From the NCBI GenBank assembly GCA_963785645.1, contig CAWAWG010000004.1, positions 496,001 through 560,000 of the forward strand: a stretch of DNA of 64,000 bases, read 5' to 3'. This DNA comes from Trebonia sp963785645. Lineage in GTDB: Bacteria; Actinomycetota; Actinomycetes; Streptosporangiales; Streptosporangiaceae. Numbering within the stretch: position 1 is the first letter of the stretch; each line of letters starts with the position of its first letter. The translations under genes and the position numbers were made by a program. Shown piece by piece: positions 1 to 8,134 of the stretch. Under the pieces are notes generated by a model. The model was given only the letters and a program-made list of their open reading frames with translations, did no database searches and was not told the DNA's origin.

Positions 1-624
1 ACTCGACCACTTCAAGAAGGGCCTCTGCTACGTGGCGATGGTGGTGGAGTTCACTGCGCTCCGCTGAGAAGAGGCTGTAGCTGTGCCTGTGGAAAACGTC
101 GACCTCGACGGCGAGTGGATCACTGTCGACCGGACGGCTAGCGAATCGGGCGGTAAGCGGGACGTTCACGCCGATCTCAAGACGCGCCGTCGAACGGGTG
201 GCCGCCATCCCGGATATCGCAATGCCTGCCGTGCGGCGACTTGTTGACAGCGGTGAAAAAGGACGCGAGATATCCACAGGGAAGCTCCACACACGGTTGG
301 TCAACGGCGAACGGGGCGGCTACCTCGGCTACGCGATGTGGCGCCGGTATCCGAAGCTCGCTCACGGCTGCACGGCGGCCCACCCCGACAGCATCGTCAA
401 GTACACAGCGCACGAGCTGCGCCACGTCTGTGCAGGCCTCCTGATCGCCTCTGGCACCACCGACATGCAGGTGGCCAAACCAGATGGGTGACCGCAAGAT
501 CGAGGCCGCGAAGAACATCTACGGCCACCTGTTCGCCCAAGACCGCGCGTCCATCCTGAAGGCCATGAACCATGCGGTGCCCCGTCCCCACGTCCAAGGG
601 GCACAGACAGCGACGACGGCATAG
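1..624 (+). pseudogene. Tyrosine recombinase (integrase) remnant, C-terminal half
   Basis: This is the catalytic half of a phage-type tyrosine recombinase broken by several lesions. Frame 2 reads YVAMVVEFTALR, then TGA at 65-67 where the family has Trp (GLRWGE), and continues in frame as PVENVDLDGEWITVDRT. The reading then moves to another frame from about 200, through the box HELRHVCAGLLIASG, and moves again at about 480 into GDRKIEAAKNIYGHLFAQD, which holds the catalytic Tyr, ending at 622-624. One stop and two frameshifts rule out a functional protein. It points toward the tRNA-Ile gene next door, as integrated elements commonly do. The N-terminal part lies outside the window. The family assignment is firm; the identity of the lost element is unknown. 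Confidence 0.85.
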
Positions 625-710
625 CGCAGCCAAAGGGGCATAGAGAAGCGCTGTAACAACGTGGTGCGTCTCACAGACGGTCCGGGCTGGTTCGAACGGA
701 AATAAAAAAA

Positions 711-727
711 GCCCCTGTTACCAGGGG
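711..727. terminator. Rho-independent terminator downstream of tRNA-Ile
   Basis: Perfect hairpin gcccctg-tta-caggggc flanked by an A-run (704-710) on the left and a T-run (729-733) on the right, so it can work on both strands. On the minus strand it closes the tRNA-Ile transcript. Confidence 0.8.
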
Positions 728-742
728 CTTTTTGTCTTCGCG

Positions 743-816
743 TGGGGGTACCAGGACTTGAACCTGGGGCCTCTTCCTTATCAGGGAAGCGCTCTAACCG
801 ACTGAGCTATACCCCC
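743..816 (-). tRNA. tRNA-Ile (anticodon GAU)
   Basis: A 74-nt cloverleaf on the minus strand. The acceptor arms GGGGGTA and TACCCCC pair over 7 bp with discriminator A. The D arm is GCTCAGTCGGTTAGAGC and the T arm has loop TTCAAGT. The anticodon loop CTGATAA contains GAT at 782-780. CCA is not encoded. The gene follows gyrA and DUF3566 in the same direction, the usual actinobacterial arrangement; the tRNA-Ala that often follows is absent, and an integrase remnant lies there instead. Confidence 0.95.
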
Positions 817-872
817 GTAGGGAGGTTCCCGTGGAGAAGACTCCGTTACTCTATCGCATCTCGGACAGTGCT

Positions 873-2126
873 TCAGTCTGTCTCGCGGAGGGTGACCTCG
901 ATGCCGCCGATGGTCTTGGCGATCAGGTTGTAGATCACCGAGCCGACCGTGGACATGGCGGTGATGAGCACTATGTTCAGCGCTCCCAGCATCGCCGTGT
1001 AGCCGAGGATCCGCGATGCGGAGAACCACTGCGCGATGTTCGTCCCGGAATTGTTCTGGCTGGACGTGATCGACGACACCGTGTTCTGCAGCGAGTCGAA
1101 GACGCCGAGTGCGGACAGCACCATGTAGAGCACGGCGACGGCGACGAACAGGATGATGAACGCGACGACCGAAGCCACGAAGCTGAACTTCATGACCGAC
1201 CAGGGCTCAACCCGGGCGAGCGTCAGCATCGCCTGGCGCTTGGCCGGCCTGCGGGCCTGGGTGCCCCTGGTTGAACCTCGCTTCTGCCAGGCCGAAGCTA
1301 CGGAACCCGCGAATCCGGCGGCCTGTCGGCCGACCCCCGAGGCCACCCCGGACGGAGGCCGGTTGCTTGACGAGTACCCGTTGCCAAACGGGGAGGGTGC
1401 TCCGCCGTCGGCCGCCGGAGCCGGGGCCTGCCTTGGCGAACGAGTGGCCTCGGCGGCGCTGGCCCACGCGGAGGTAGTGGTGGAACCCGACGATGGTGTT
1501 GCGTCCGCCGTGGTCGACCACTCAGACCTTGAGTAGCTGGGAGGCGGCGCTGCATAGCGGGTCCGCGAATGCGGCGATTCCGGTGCGGAAGTCTCCGTCT
1601 GCGCGGGCTCGGTCGCCTGCACAGGGCTGGACCACGGCTCGCGGTCGCTGTCGGCTGAAGGGGACGGCGTTTCGTTCTCTTCCGAGGCCGCAGGGGCAGC
1701 CGGGGTCGCGAAATCGGCAGTCTCGTCCGCCAGCCGGGTACTGTCACCCGAGGTCATTGTCTGACGGCTCCCTTGCTGCCGTTCGCTGCGGCGTCCGTTG
1801 TCGCCCGCAGAGCCGGTGCCCGATCCGGCTGGTGTTGTGTCGTCTTCGGTTCCGGCGGACGCCACGGTCGCGGTGTCTTCTGAAGCAGAAGAGGTCGACT
1901 CCCCGGAGTCGGTAGAGGAGGAGCGCCCGTTAGTCCCACCACCTCGCGGTGCCGCTCCTGAGCGCGAGCTGCCGGCTCTCGTCCGTGATGATGACATGAT
2001 GCCATTCTCAACGATCGTGTCCGCGGCCTCCCCATCTGGGTCGGCTGTCAGGCTCGGGGGCGCCATGATGAGCGGCGGCTGAGTCGTTGGTCGCGCCTCG
2101 TCCACGCCGTCCTCCTCGGTACTCAC
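873..2126 (-). CDS. DUF3566 domain membrane protein
   Basis: A protein with a long Ser/Thr/Pro/Ala-rich disordered N-terminus (about 290 residues) and a C-terminal DUF3566 domain. The domain starts at RVEPWSVMKFSFVASVV and has two hydrophobic segments, one around FVASVVAFIILFVAVAVLYM and one around MLGALNIVLITAMSTVGSVI, so it is probably an inner-membrane protein. It follows gyrA by less than 100 bp and is probably cotranscribed with it and the tRNA-Ile, as in other actinobacteria. An upstream ATG at 2174 exists, but the 48 bases between use rare codons (ATA, AGG, AAA). GTG at 2126, preceded by AGGT, fits better. The molecular role of the family is not established. Confidence 0.8.
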   Translation of the reverse strand: MSTEEDGVDEARPTTQPPLIMAPPSLTADPDGEAADTIVENGIMSSSRTRAGSSRSGAAPRGGGTNGRSSSTDSGESTSSASEDTATVASAGTEDDTTPAGSGTGSAGDNGRRSERQQGSRQTMTSGDSTRLADETADFATPAAPAASEENETPSPSADSDREPWSSPVQATEPAQTETSAPESPHSRTRYAAPPPSYSRSEWSTTADATPSSGSTTTSAWASAAEATRSPRQAPAPAADGGAPSPFGNGYSSSNRPPSGVASGVGRQAAGFAGSVASAWQKRGSTRGTQARRPAKRQAMLTLARVEPWSVMKFSFVASVVAFIILFVAVAVLYMVLSALGVFDSLQNTVSSITSSQNNSGTNIAQWFSASRILGYTAMLGALNIVLITAMSTVGSVIYNLIAKTIGGIEVTLRETD

Positions 2127-2215
2127 TGGTGCACCTATGTACCTTTTCGTTGACACTATCCGAGAGCCGTGCACATGTGTGACGCTGCTACCCCCTGGGC
2201 CGTTGCGTTAATCAC

Positions 2216-4825
2216 TCATTCGTTATCAAGATCTTCATCCACAGATGAATCCACAGGCTCGTCCACAAGCTCGTCCACAGTTTCCGACTCTGACTCCGAC
2301 TCCGACTCCGCATTGCGGGCTAGCGCGACCACGCTGTCCCCCGATGCGAGGTTCATTAGCCGCACACCCATTGTCTGCCGCCCGGACTGCTTTACTTCCC
2401 CAGCCCTGGTCCGGATAACGCCTCCGGCCGAGGTGATCGCGAATACCTCGTCATCGGGCCGGACCATCAGCGCGCCGACCAGGACACCTCGATCCTCGAC
2501 GATCCGGGCAGTGATGACACCGAGGCCGCCACGACCGCGCAGCGGGTAATCGTCGATTGGCGTCCGCTTCGCGTATCCGCGATCGGTCGCCACCATTACG
2601 TCTTCGCCCTCGCGGACCACGTACATGCCAAGAAGCTCGTCGCCCTCGTTGAACCGCATGCCGATCACACCGGAGGTCGCCCGGCCCATCGGGCGGAGCT
2701 GCTCGTCGGATGCGTTGAACCTCAGCGCCTGCGCGCCCTTGCTCACCAGCAGCAGGTCTTCTTCTGGCGACACGAGTGCGGCGCTGATGACCTCGTCGTC
2801 CTCGCGGAGGCTGACCGCGATCAGTCCCCCGGAGCGTACGGAGTCGTACTCGGCCAGCCGCGACTTCTTCACCAGCCCGGAACGGGTCGCGAGCACCAGG
2901 TACGGCGCCACCGTGTAATCCCGGAGCGTCAGCACCTCGGCGATCTGCTCGTCCGGCTGGAAGGCGAGAAGGTTCGCCACATGCTGACCGCGTGCGTCCC
3001 GACCGGTGTCGGGCAGCTCGTATCCCTTGGCCCGGTAGACCCGGCCCTTATTCGTGAAGAACAGGATCCAGTCGTGAGTCGAGGTGACGAAGAAGTGCTC
3101 GATGATGTCATCGGACCGCAGCGCCGCGCCGCGCACGCCCTTACCGCCGCGCTTCTGCGCCCGGTACTGGTCGGTGTTGGTCCGCTTGGCGTAGCCGCCG
3201 TGGGTAATCGTCACCACGATGTCGGACTCGGCGATCAGGTCCTCGTCGGCGACTTCGCCGTCGTAGGCGATGATCTCGGTCCGCCGCGCGTCGCCGTACT
3301 TGCCGACGATCTCGCCAAGCTCGGTGCCGATGATCTCGCGCTGCCTGGCCGGTGAATCGAGGATCGCCTGAAGGTCCGCGATTCGCGCCTCAAGCTCCTC
3401 GCGCTCGTCGATCAGTTCCTGCCGCTCGAGGGCGGCCAGCTTGCGCAGCTGCATATCGAGGATGGCCCGGGCCTGGATCTCATCGATCCCCAGCAGCCCC
3501 ATGAGGCCGACCTGCGCCGCGGCCGCCGACTCTGACCCGCGAATCAAGGCGATGACCTGGTCGATCGCGTCGATCGCGGCGATCAGCGCGGCCACGATGT
3601 GCAACCGCTCCTGGGCCTTGCGCAGCCGGAATCGCGTCCGGCGCTGGATCACCTCGATCTGGTGCGCGACCCAGTACCTGATCATCTGGTCCAGGCGCAG
3701 GGTGCGCGGCACCCCGTCGACGAGCGCCAGCATGATCACGCCGAAGGTGTCCTGCAGCTGCGTGTGCTTGTACAGGTTGTTCAGTACGACCTTGGCAATC
3801 GCGTCGCGCTTGAGCACGATCACCAGCCGCTGCCCGGTCCGGCCGCTGGTCTCGTCGCGCACGTCAGCGATACCGGACAGACGCCCGTCCCTGACCAGTT
3901 CAGCGATCTTCGACGCCAGGTTGTCCGGGTTGACCTGGAACGGGAGTTCCTTCACAACCAGGCACTGCCGACCGTGGATCTCCTCGTGTTCCACGACGGC
4001 GCGCATGGTTATCGACCCGCGCCCGGTCCGGTAGGCCTCGCGGATGCCGCGCCGCCCGACGATCACGCCCTTGGTCGGGAAGTCCGGGCCGGGAATGCGC
4101 TCAATCAGCCCGTCAAGCAGGTCCTCGTACGGTGCCCGCTGCGGGACCCCGTCCTCGTTCTCGGTCCGCGTCTCCGCCGCCGTGTGCTCGAAGCGCTCGT
4201 AGTTGTCCAGATACCACTGGACGCCTCCGGCGACTTCCCGCAGGTTGTGCGGCGGGATCTTGGTGGCCATCCCGACCGCGATACCTTCGGAGCCGTTTAC
4301 CAGCAGGTTGGGGAACCGCGCGGGCAGCACTACGGGCTCTTGCGAACGCCCGTCGTAGTTCGGCCGGAAGTCGACGGTGTCCTCGTTGATGTCCCGCAGC
4401 ATCTCCATCGCCAGCGGGGCAAGACGGCACTCGGTGTACCGCATGGCGGCGGGCGGGTCGTTGCCGGGCGAGCCGAAGTTCCCCTGCCCGGAGACCAGCG
4501 GCATCCGCATCGACCACGGCTGGGCCATCCGCACGAGAGCGTCGTAGATCGCGCTGTCGCCGTGCGGGTGGTAGTTGCCCATGACCTCGCCGACGACGCG
4601 CGAGCACTTGAAGAACCCGCGATCGGGCCGGAAGCCCTGGTCGTACATCCCGTAGAGGATGCGCGTGTGCACCGGCTTGAGCCCGTCGCGCACGTCAGGC
4701 AGCGCGCGCCCGACGATCACCGACATCGCGTAGTCGATGTAGCTGCGCTGCATCTCGACCTGGATGTCGACCGGCTCGGTCCGGTCGTGCTGCCCCCCGT
4801 CGGGCGGCCCCATCACTTCGGTCAC
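2216..4825 (-). CDS. gyrA: DNA gyrase subunit A
   Basis: The breakage-reunion subunit of DNA gyrase, which introduces negative supercoils ahead of the replication fork as an A2B2 complex with GyrB. At 869 residues it is typical length for the family. The active-site Tyr is Y130 in AAMRYTE. The quinolone-determining region reads HPHGDSAIYD, with Ser91 and Asp95 at the positions of E. coli Ser83 and Asp87, so the classical resistance changes are absent. The C-terminal beta-pinwheel is followed by an acidic tail of Glu-Ser and Val-Asp repeats, whose DNA also contains spaced TCCACA motifs. The gene follows gyrB after 111 bp holding a parS-like site. Confidence 0.98.
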   Translation of the reverse strand: MTEVMGPPDGGQHDRTEPVDIQVEMQRSYIDYAMSVIVGRALPDVRDGLKPVHTRILYGMYDQGFRPDRGFFKCSRVVGEVMGNYHPHGDSAIYDALVRMAQPWSMRMPLVSGQGNFGSPGNDPPAAMRYTECRLAPLAMEMLRDINEDTVDFRPNYDGRSQEPVVLPARFPNLLVNGSEGIAVGMATKIPPHNLREVAGGVQWYLDNYERFEHTAAETRTENEDGVPQRAPYEDLLDGLIERIPGPDFPTKGVIVGRRGIREAYRTGRGSITMRAVVEHEEIHGRQCLVVKELPFQVNPDNLASKIAELVRDGRLSGIADVRDETSGRTGQRLVIVLKRDAIAKVVLNNLYKHTQLQDTFGVIMLALVDGVPRTLRLDQMIRYWVAHQIEVIQRRTRFRLRKAQERLHIVAALIAAIDAIDQVIALIRGSESAAAAQVGLMGLLGIDEIQARAILDMQLRKLAALERQELIDEREELEARIADLQAILDSPARQREIIGTELGEIVGKYGDARRTEIIAYDGEVADEDLIAESDIVVTITHGGYAKRTNTDQYRAQKRGGKGVRGAALRSDDIIEHFFVTSTHDWILFFTNKGRVYRAKGYELPDTGRDARGQHVANLLAFQPDEQIAEVLTLRDYTVAPYLVLATRSGLVKKSRLAEYDSVRSGGLIAVSLREDDEVISAALVSPEEDLLLVSKGAQALRFNASDEQLRPMGRATSGVIGMRFNEGDELLGMYVVREGEDVMVATDRGYAKRTPIDDYPLRGRGGLGVITARIVEDRGVLVGALMVRPDDEVFAITSAGGVIRTRAGEVKQSGRQTMGVRLMNLASGDSVVALARNAESESESESETVDELVDEPVDSSVDEDLDNE
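2235..2279. repeat. Four DnaA-box-like nonamers at 12-bp spacing inside the gyrA 3' end
   Basis: Nonamers ending in TCCACA start at 2235, 2247, 2259 and 2271 (tcatccaca, gaatccaca, tcgtccaca twice), an exact 12-bp period. They encode the repeated Val-Asp pairs of the GyrA tail. Each differs from TTGTCCACA by one to three bases, so binding is only possible, not shown. Confidence 0.4.
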
Positions 4826-4884
4826 TTCGCAACCTCTCGTTCAAAGAAGATCAAAAACAAGTCGACTCGTACCGAACGGATCCA

Positions 4885-4900
4885 TGTTTCACGTGAATCG
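4885..4900. promoter_or_regulatory. parS: parS-like ParB-binding site (13/16)
   Basis: TGTTTCACGTGAATCG in the gyrB-gyrA gap. The first 13 bases match the parS consensus TGTTTCACGTGAAACA; the last three differ. It lies about 12 kb from parA and close to oriC, where actinobacterial parS sites cluster. Confidence 0.6.
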
Positions 4901-4936
4901 TTCGGCTACTCGCTCGGGCGGGTTCGCGGGAATCGG

Positions 4937-7063
4937 TTAGATGTCCAGGAACCGCACGTCCTTGGCGTTCCGCGTGATGAAGGAGCGGCGGGACTCGACG
5001 TCCTCGCCCATCAGCACGCTGAAGAGCTCGTCGGCCTGCGCCGCGTCGTCCAGGGTCACCTGAAGCAGGACCCGGCGAGCCGGGTTCATCGTGGTCTCCC
5101 AGAGCTCCTCGGCATCCATCTCGCCGAGGCCCTTGAACCGCTGCACGGAGTCGCGCGGCCGCGGGTCGCGGCGCCCGGCCGCCATGCCCGCCTCGATGAC
5201 CCGGTCCCGCTCGAGGTCGGAGTACGCGTACTCGGCCTCGATTCCGCGCTCACTCCACTTGATCTTGTATAGCGGCGGCTGCGCGATGTAAACGTGTCCG
5301 GCGTCGACGAGCGGCTTCATGAACCGGAAGAGCAGCGTCAGCAGCAGGGTCCTGATGTGCTGGCCGTCCACGTCGGCGTCCGCCATCAGGATGATCTTGT
5401 GGTAGCGGAGCTTGGTGATGTCGAACTCGTCGTGGATGCCCGCACCGAGTGCCGTGATCATCGACTGGACCTCGGTGTTCTTGAGCACCCGGTCGATGCG
5501 CGACTTCTCGACATTGATGATCTTGCCGCGGATCGGCAGGATCGCCTGGAACTGCGGGTCCCGTCCGCCCTTGGCGGAGCCGCCGGCGGAGTCGCCCTCG
5601 ACCACGTAGATCTCGGACTTCGACGGATCGGTCGACTGGCAGTCGGCCAGCTTGCCGGGCAGCCCGTTGGTCTCCATCGCCGACTTGCGCCTGGTCAGGT
5701 CGCGCGCCTGGCGCGCCGCGATCCGGGCCCTGGCTGCCTGCTGCGCCTTGTCGATGATGCCCTTGGCCTCACCCGGGTTCCGGTCGAACCAGTCGCGCAG
5801 GCGGTCGTTGGTCACCTTCTGGACGAACGACTTCGCCTCGGTGTTGCCGAGCTTGGTCTTGGTCTGGCCCTCGAACTGCGGCTCGGCCAGCTTGATGGAG
5901 ACGATCGCGGTCAGGCCTTCGCGGATGTCCTCGCCGGTGAGGTTCTGGTCCTTCTCCTTGAGGAACTTGGTGTCCCGCGCGTACTTGTTGACGACCGTGG
6001 TCAGCGCGGCGCGGAATCCCTCCTCGTGGGTGCCGCCCTCAGCGGTGTTGATGACGTTCGCGAAGGTGTGCACGGACTCGTTGTACGAGCCGTTCCACTG
6101 CATCGCGACCTCGAGCGACATCCGCACCTCGGTGTCCTCGTCACTGAACTCGATGACCTGCGCGTGCACCGGCTCCTTGGAGGCGTTCAGATACCGCACG
6201 AAGTCGGCGATGCCGCCCGGGTACTCGTAAACCACCGTGCGGGCCTTGGCAACGGCCGCGCTCGCGGACGGCGTCAGTGCGTCGTCCTCGGCGTCCTCCG
6301 CGACGACCTTGGCGGGCCGCTCATCCGTCAGCGAGATACGCAGCCCGCGGTTGAGGAACGCCGTCTCCTGCAACCGCCGGGAGAGCGTCTCGAAGGACCA
6401 TTCAGTCGTCTCGAAGATGGTGTCGTCCGGCCAGAACGTGGTCGTCGTCCCGGTCTCGGTCGTCGGCTCGCCCCGCTGCACCGGCCCAAGCGGCGCGCCT
6501 TCCCCGTAGGTCTGCGTCCACAGGTAGCCGTCCTTGCGGACCTCGATGTCGACCATCGTGGACAGCGCATTCACCACGGAGATGCCGACGCCGTGCAGAC
6601 CGCCGGAGACGGCGTACGACTTACCGTCGAACTTGCCGCCGGCGTGCAGGGTGGTCATGATGACCTCAAGCGCCGATCGCTTCTCCACCGGGTGCTCGTC
6701 CACCGGGATGCCGCGGCCGTCGTCCTCGACCCGGACACCGCCGTCGGCGAGCAGGGTTACCCGAATCTCGGTGGCGTGGCCCGCCAGCGCCTCGTCCACC
6801 GAGTTGTCCACAACCTCGTACACAAGGTGGTGCAGTCCGCGTTCGCCGGTCGAACCGATGTACATGCCGGGACGCTTACGGACGGCCTCAAGACCCTCGA
6901 GTACCGTGATGGACCGCGCGTCGTAATCGTCGTTCGGCAAAATAGCTCCATCCATCGTGCTGCTGCCAGCGCCTCGGCCCAGGGTCACCAGACGTATGAC
7001 CGAGCCGTCAGTGCCGTGGGCGCGCGGCCACACGCGGCCCTCGCCACCGGCAGTCTTATCCAC
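4937..7063 (-). CDS. gyrB: DNA gyrase subunit B
   Basis: The ATPase subunit of DNA gyrase. The GHKL fold is marked by EVVDNSVDEALAGHA, DDGRGIPVDEHP and GGLHGVGISVVNAL. The TOPRIM domain has VVEGDSAGGSAKGGRD and DADVDGQHIRTLL, and QRFKGLGEMDAEELW lies near the C-terminus. I chose GTG at 7063 because AAAAGG lies 7 bases upstream; this gives 708 residues with about 35 extra residues before MDGAILPNDD. An ATG at 6955 would give the usual length but has no clear ribosome site. Transcription runs toward gyrA. Confidence 0.95.
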   Translation of the reverse strand: MDKTAGGEGRVWPRAHGTDGSVIRLVTLGRGAGSSTMDGAILPNDDYDARSITVLEGLEAVRKRPGMYIGSTGERGLHHLVYEVVDNSVDEALAGHATEIRVTLLADGGVRVEDDGRGIPVDEHPVEKRSALEVIMTTLHAGGKFDGKSYAVSGGLHGVGISVVNALSTMVDIEVRKDGYLWTQTYGEGAPLGPVQRGEPTTETGTTTTFWPDDTIFETTEWSFETLSRRLQETAFLNRGLRISLTDERPAKVVAEDAEDDALTPSASAAVAKARTVVYEYPGGIADFVRYLNASKEPVHAQVIEFSDEDTEVRMSLEVAMQWNGSYNESVHTFANVINTAEGGTHEEGFRAALTTVVNKYARDTKFLKEKDQNLTGEDIREGLTAIVSIKLAEPQFEGQTKTKLGNTEAKSFVQKVTNDRLRDWFDRNPGEAKGIIDKAQQAARARIAARQARDLTRRKSAMETNGLPGKLADCQSTDPSKSEIYVVEGDSAGGSAKGGRDPQFQAILPIRGKIINVEKSRIDRVLKNTEVQSMITALGAGIHDEFDITKLRYHKIILMADADVDGQHIRTLLLTLLFRFMKPLVDAGHVYIAQPPLYKIKWSERGIEAEYAYSDLERDRVIEAGMAAGRRDPRPRDSVQRFKGLGEMDAEELWETTMNPARRVLLQVTLDDAAQADELFSVLMGEDVESRRSFITRNAKDVRFLDI

Positions 7064-7603
7064 GTGACTACCTTTTATTTTAGCCGTGGTTACCGACACT
7101 CGGGTCCGCCTTGACGGTACGTGTCCTGCCTTGGCCAGCCCTGGCCTCGCGGGGAGTAGAGGATGCGGGCGCGTCCCGCTCCGTCTTGGCTGGCCTGGCA
7201 TGACCGGTCATCGAGGTGACTTGCTGAGCGCACATTCCACGGCTCTGGTTGTTCAGGTTCGCTCAGTTGTGACACTTCCTGGTGCTGCCGCAAAGGGGCG
7301 CTCGGGGCGGCTCCGCTGGCCGGCCGGCACCTAGCTTGCCTCCGCGTGGCGGTCCACTCGGATGGGCGGTCGTCTCACGGCTGAAGCAAAATCTATCCAC
7401 AGGTTGGAACGCTCAAGTGGGCGAATCTCTTCCCGAAAATTAGCTGTTTCGTCGTGGAAGAGCCGGTTTCCGCCGGTGGCGCTAGATAGTTTTCCACAGG
7501 CGACGACGGTCGTGTGGAGTATTGGGGACACGGCTGTGGATAACGTGCGGGGCCCGGTAAACCGGGTGGGCGACCGATTCCGTTCCACCGGCCGGAGCTT
7601 GAG
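7064..7603. other. gyrB upstream region with DnaA-box-like motifs
   Basis: A 540-bp non-coding gap between DUF721 and gyrB. It holds an E. coli-type box TTATCCACA (minus strand, 7535-7543) and weaker motifs ctatccaca (near 7389) and ttttccaca (near 7491). It is presumably where the gyrB-gyrA transcript starts; I could not fix a -10/-35 pair. No protein-like reading frame convinced me here. Confidence 0.5.
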
Positions 7604-8134
7604 TTAGCGCACCCGGAGTCGGCCCGGGCGCCTTGGCGGGCCTGACGGGCCGTTTACGCGGATGTGGCGGACGGTGCCGTGGCCAAGCTCCTCCGCGAGG
7701 CGCTTCAGGAGTTGCGGGGCCATCAGGCGGACCTGGGTGGCCCAGGCGGGGGAGTCGGCCGAGACGGTTAGCTCGCCGGAATCGAAGGACTCCGGCTTGG
7801 TGTGCAGGGCCAACTGGGGGCCGACTATGTCCGGCCAGTGGCCGAAGACGGCGCCGACCGCGGCCTTCTCGCGCCAGCCGCGGGCCGACAGGAGACCGCC
7901 GACGGCGGCGGTCAAGGGCTGTGGATCGTCGCGTCTTGGCCTGGCCGACCACGACTGGGCCGACGATGACGGGGACAGTGGGGCTGGCGGAGTCAGTCCC
8001 CCTCGTTCGGAATCCGGGGCTTGATTCTGCTGGCGCCGGGGGGTTCCCGGGCGCTCTCCCCTGGCCCACGCGTCGGCTCGGGCCCGTGCGAGGGCCTCGG
8101 CGGCCAGCCGGGCGCGCTCTGGGTCAGGGCGCAT
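7604..8134 (-). CDS. DUF721 / DciA-like protein
   Basis: A 176-residue protein of the DUF721 family, whose better studied member DciA loads or assists the replicative helicase DnaB in bacteria lacking DnaC. The conserved core is the C-terminal half, from LTAAVGGLLSARGW through VFGHWPDIVGPQLALHTKP and LTVSADSPAWATQVRLMAPQLLKRLAEELG. The N-terminal half is charged and Pro-rich. The start ATG at 8134 has GGAGG 5 bases upstream and overlaps the end of recF by 11 bp, implying coupled translation. Its place between recF and gyrB is the standard actinobacterial position. The helicase-loading role is inferred from the family. Confidence 0.85.
   Translation of the reverse strand: MRPDPERARLAAEALARARADAWARGERPGTPRRQQNQAPDSERGGLTPPAPLSPSSSAQSWSARPRRDDPQPLTAAVGGLLSARGWREKAAVGAVFGHWPDIVGPQLALHTKPESFDSGELTVSADSPAWATQVRLMAPQLLKRLAEELGHGTVRHIRVNGPSGPPRRPGRLRVR

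Noticed and set aside
680..700. A T-loop-like GGTTCGAAC next to the integrase remnant
   Set aside because: It might be an attachment remnant, but it does not match the 3' end of the adjacent tRNA-Ile and is too short to claim.
3599..7114. Long frames antisense to gyrA and gyrB (557 and 606 codons)
   Set aside because: They mirror the real genes on the other strand, a common effect of high GC at third positions, and their translations match no family.
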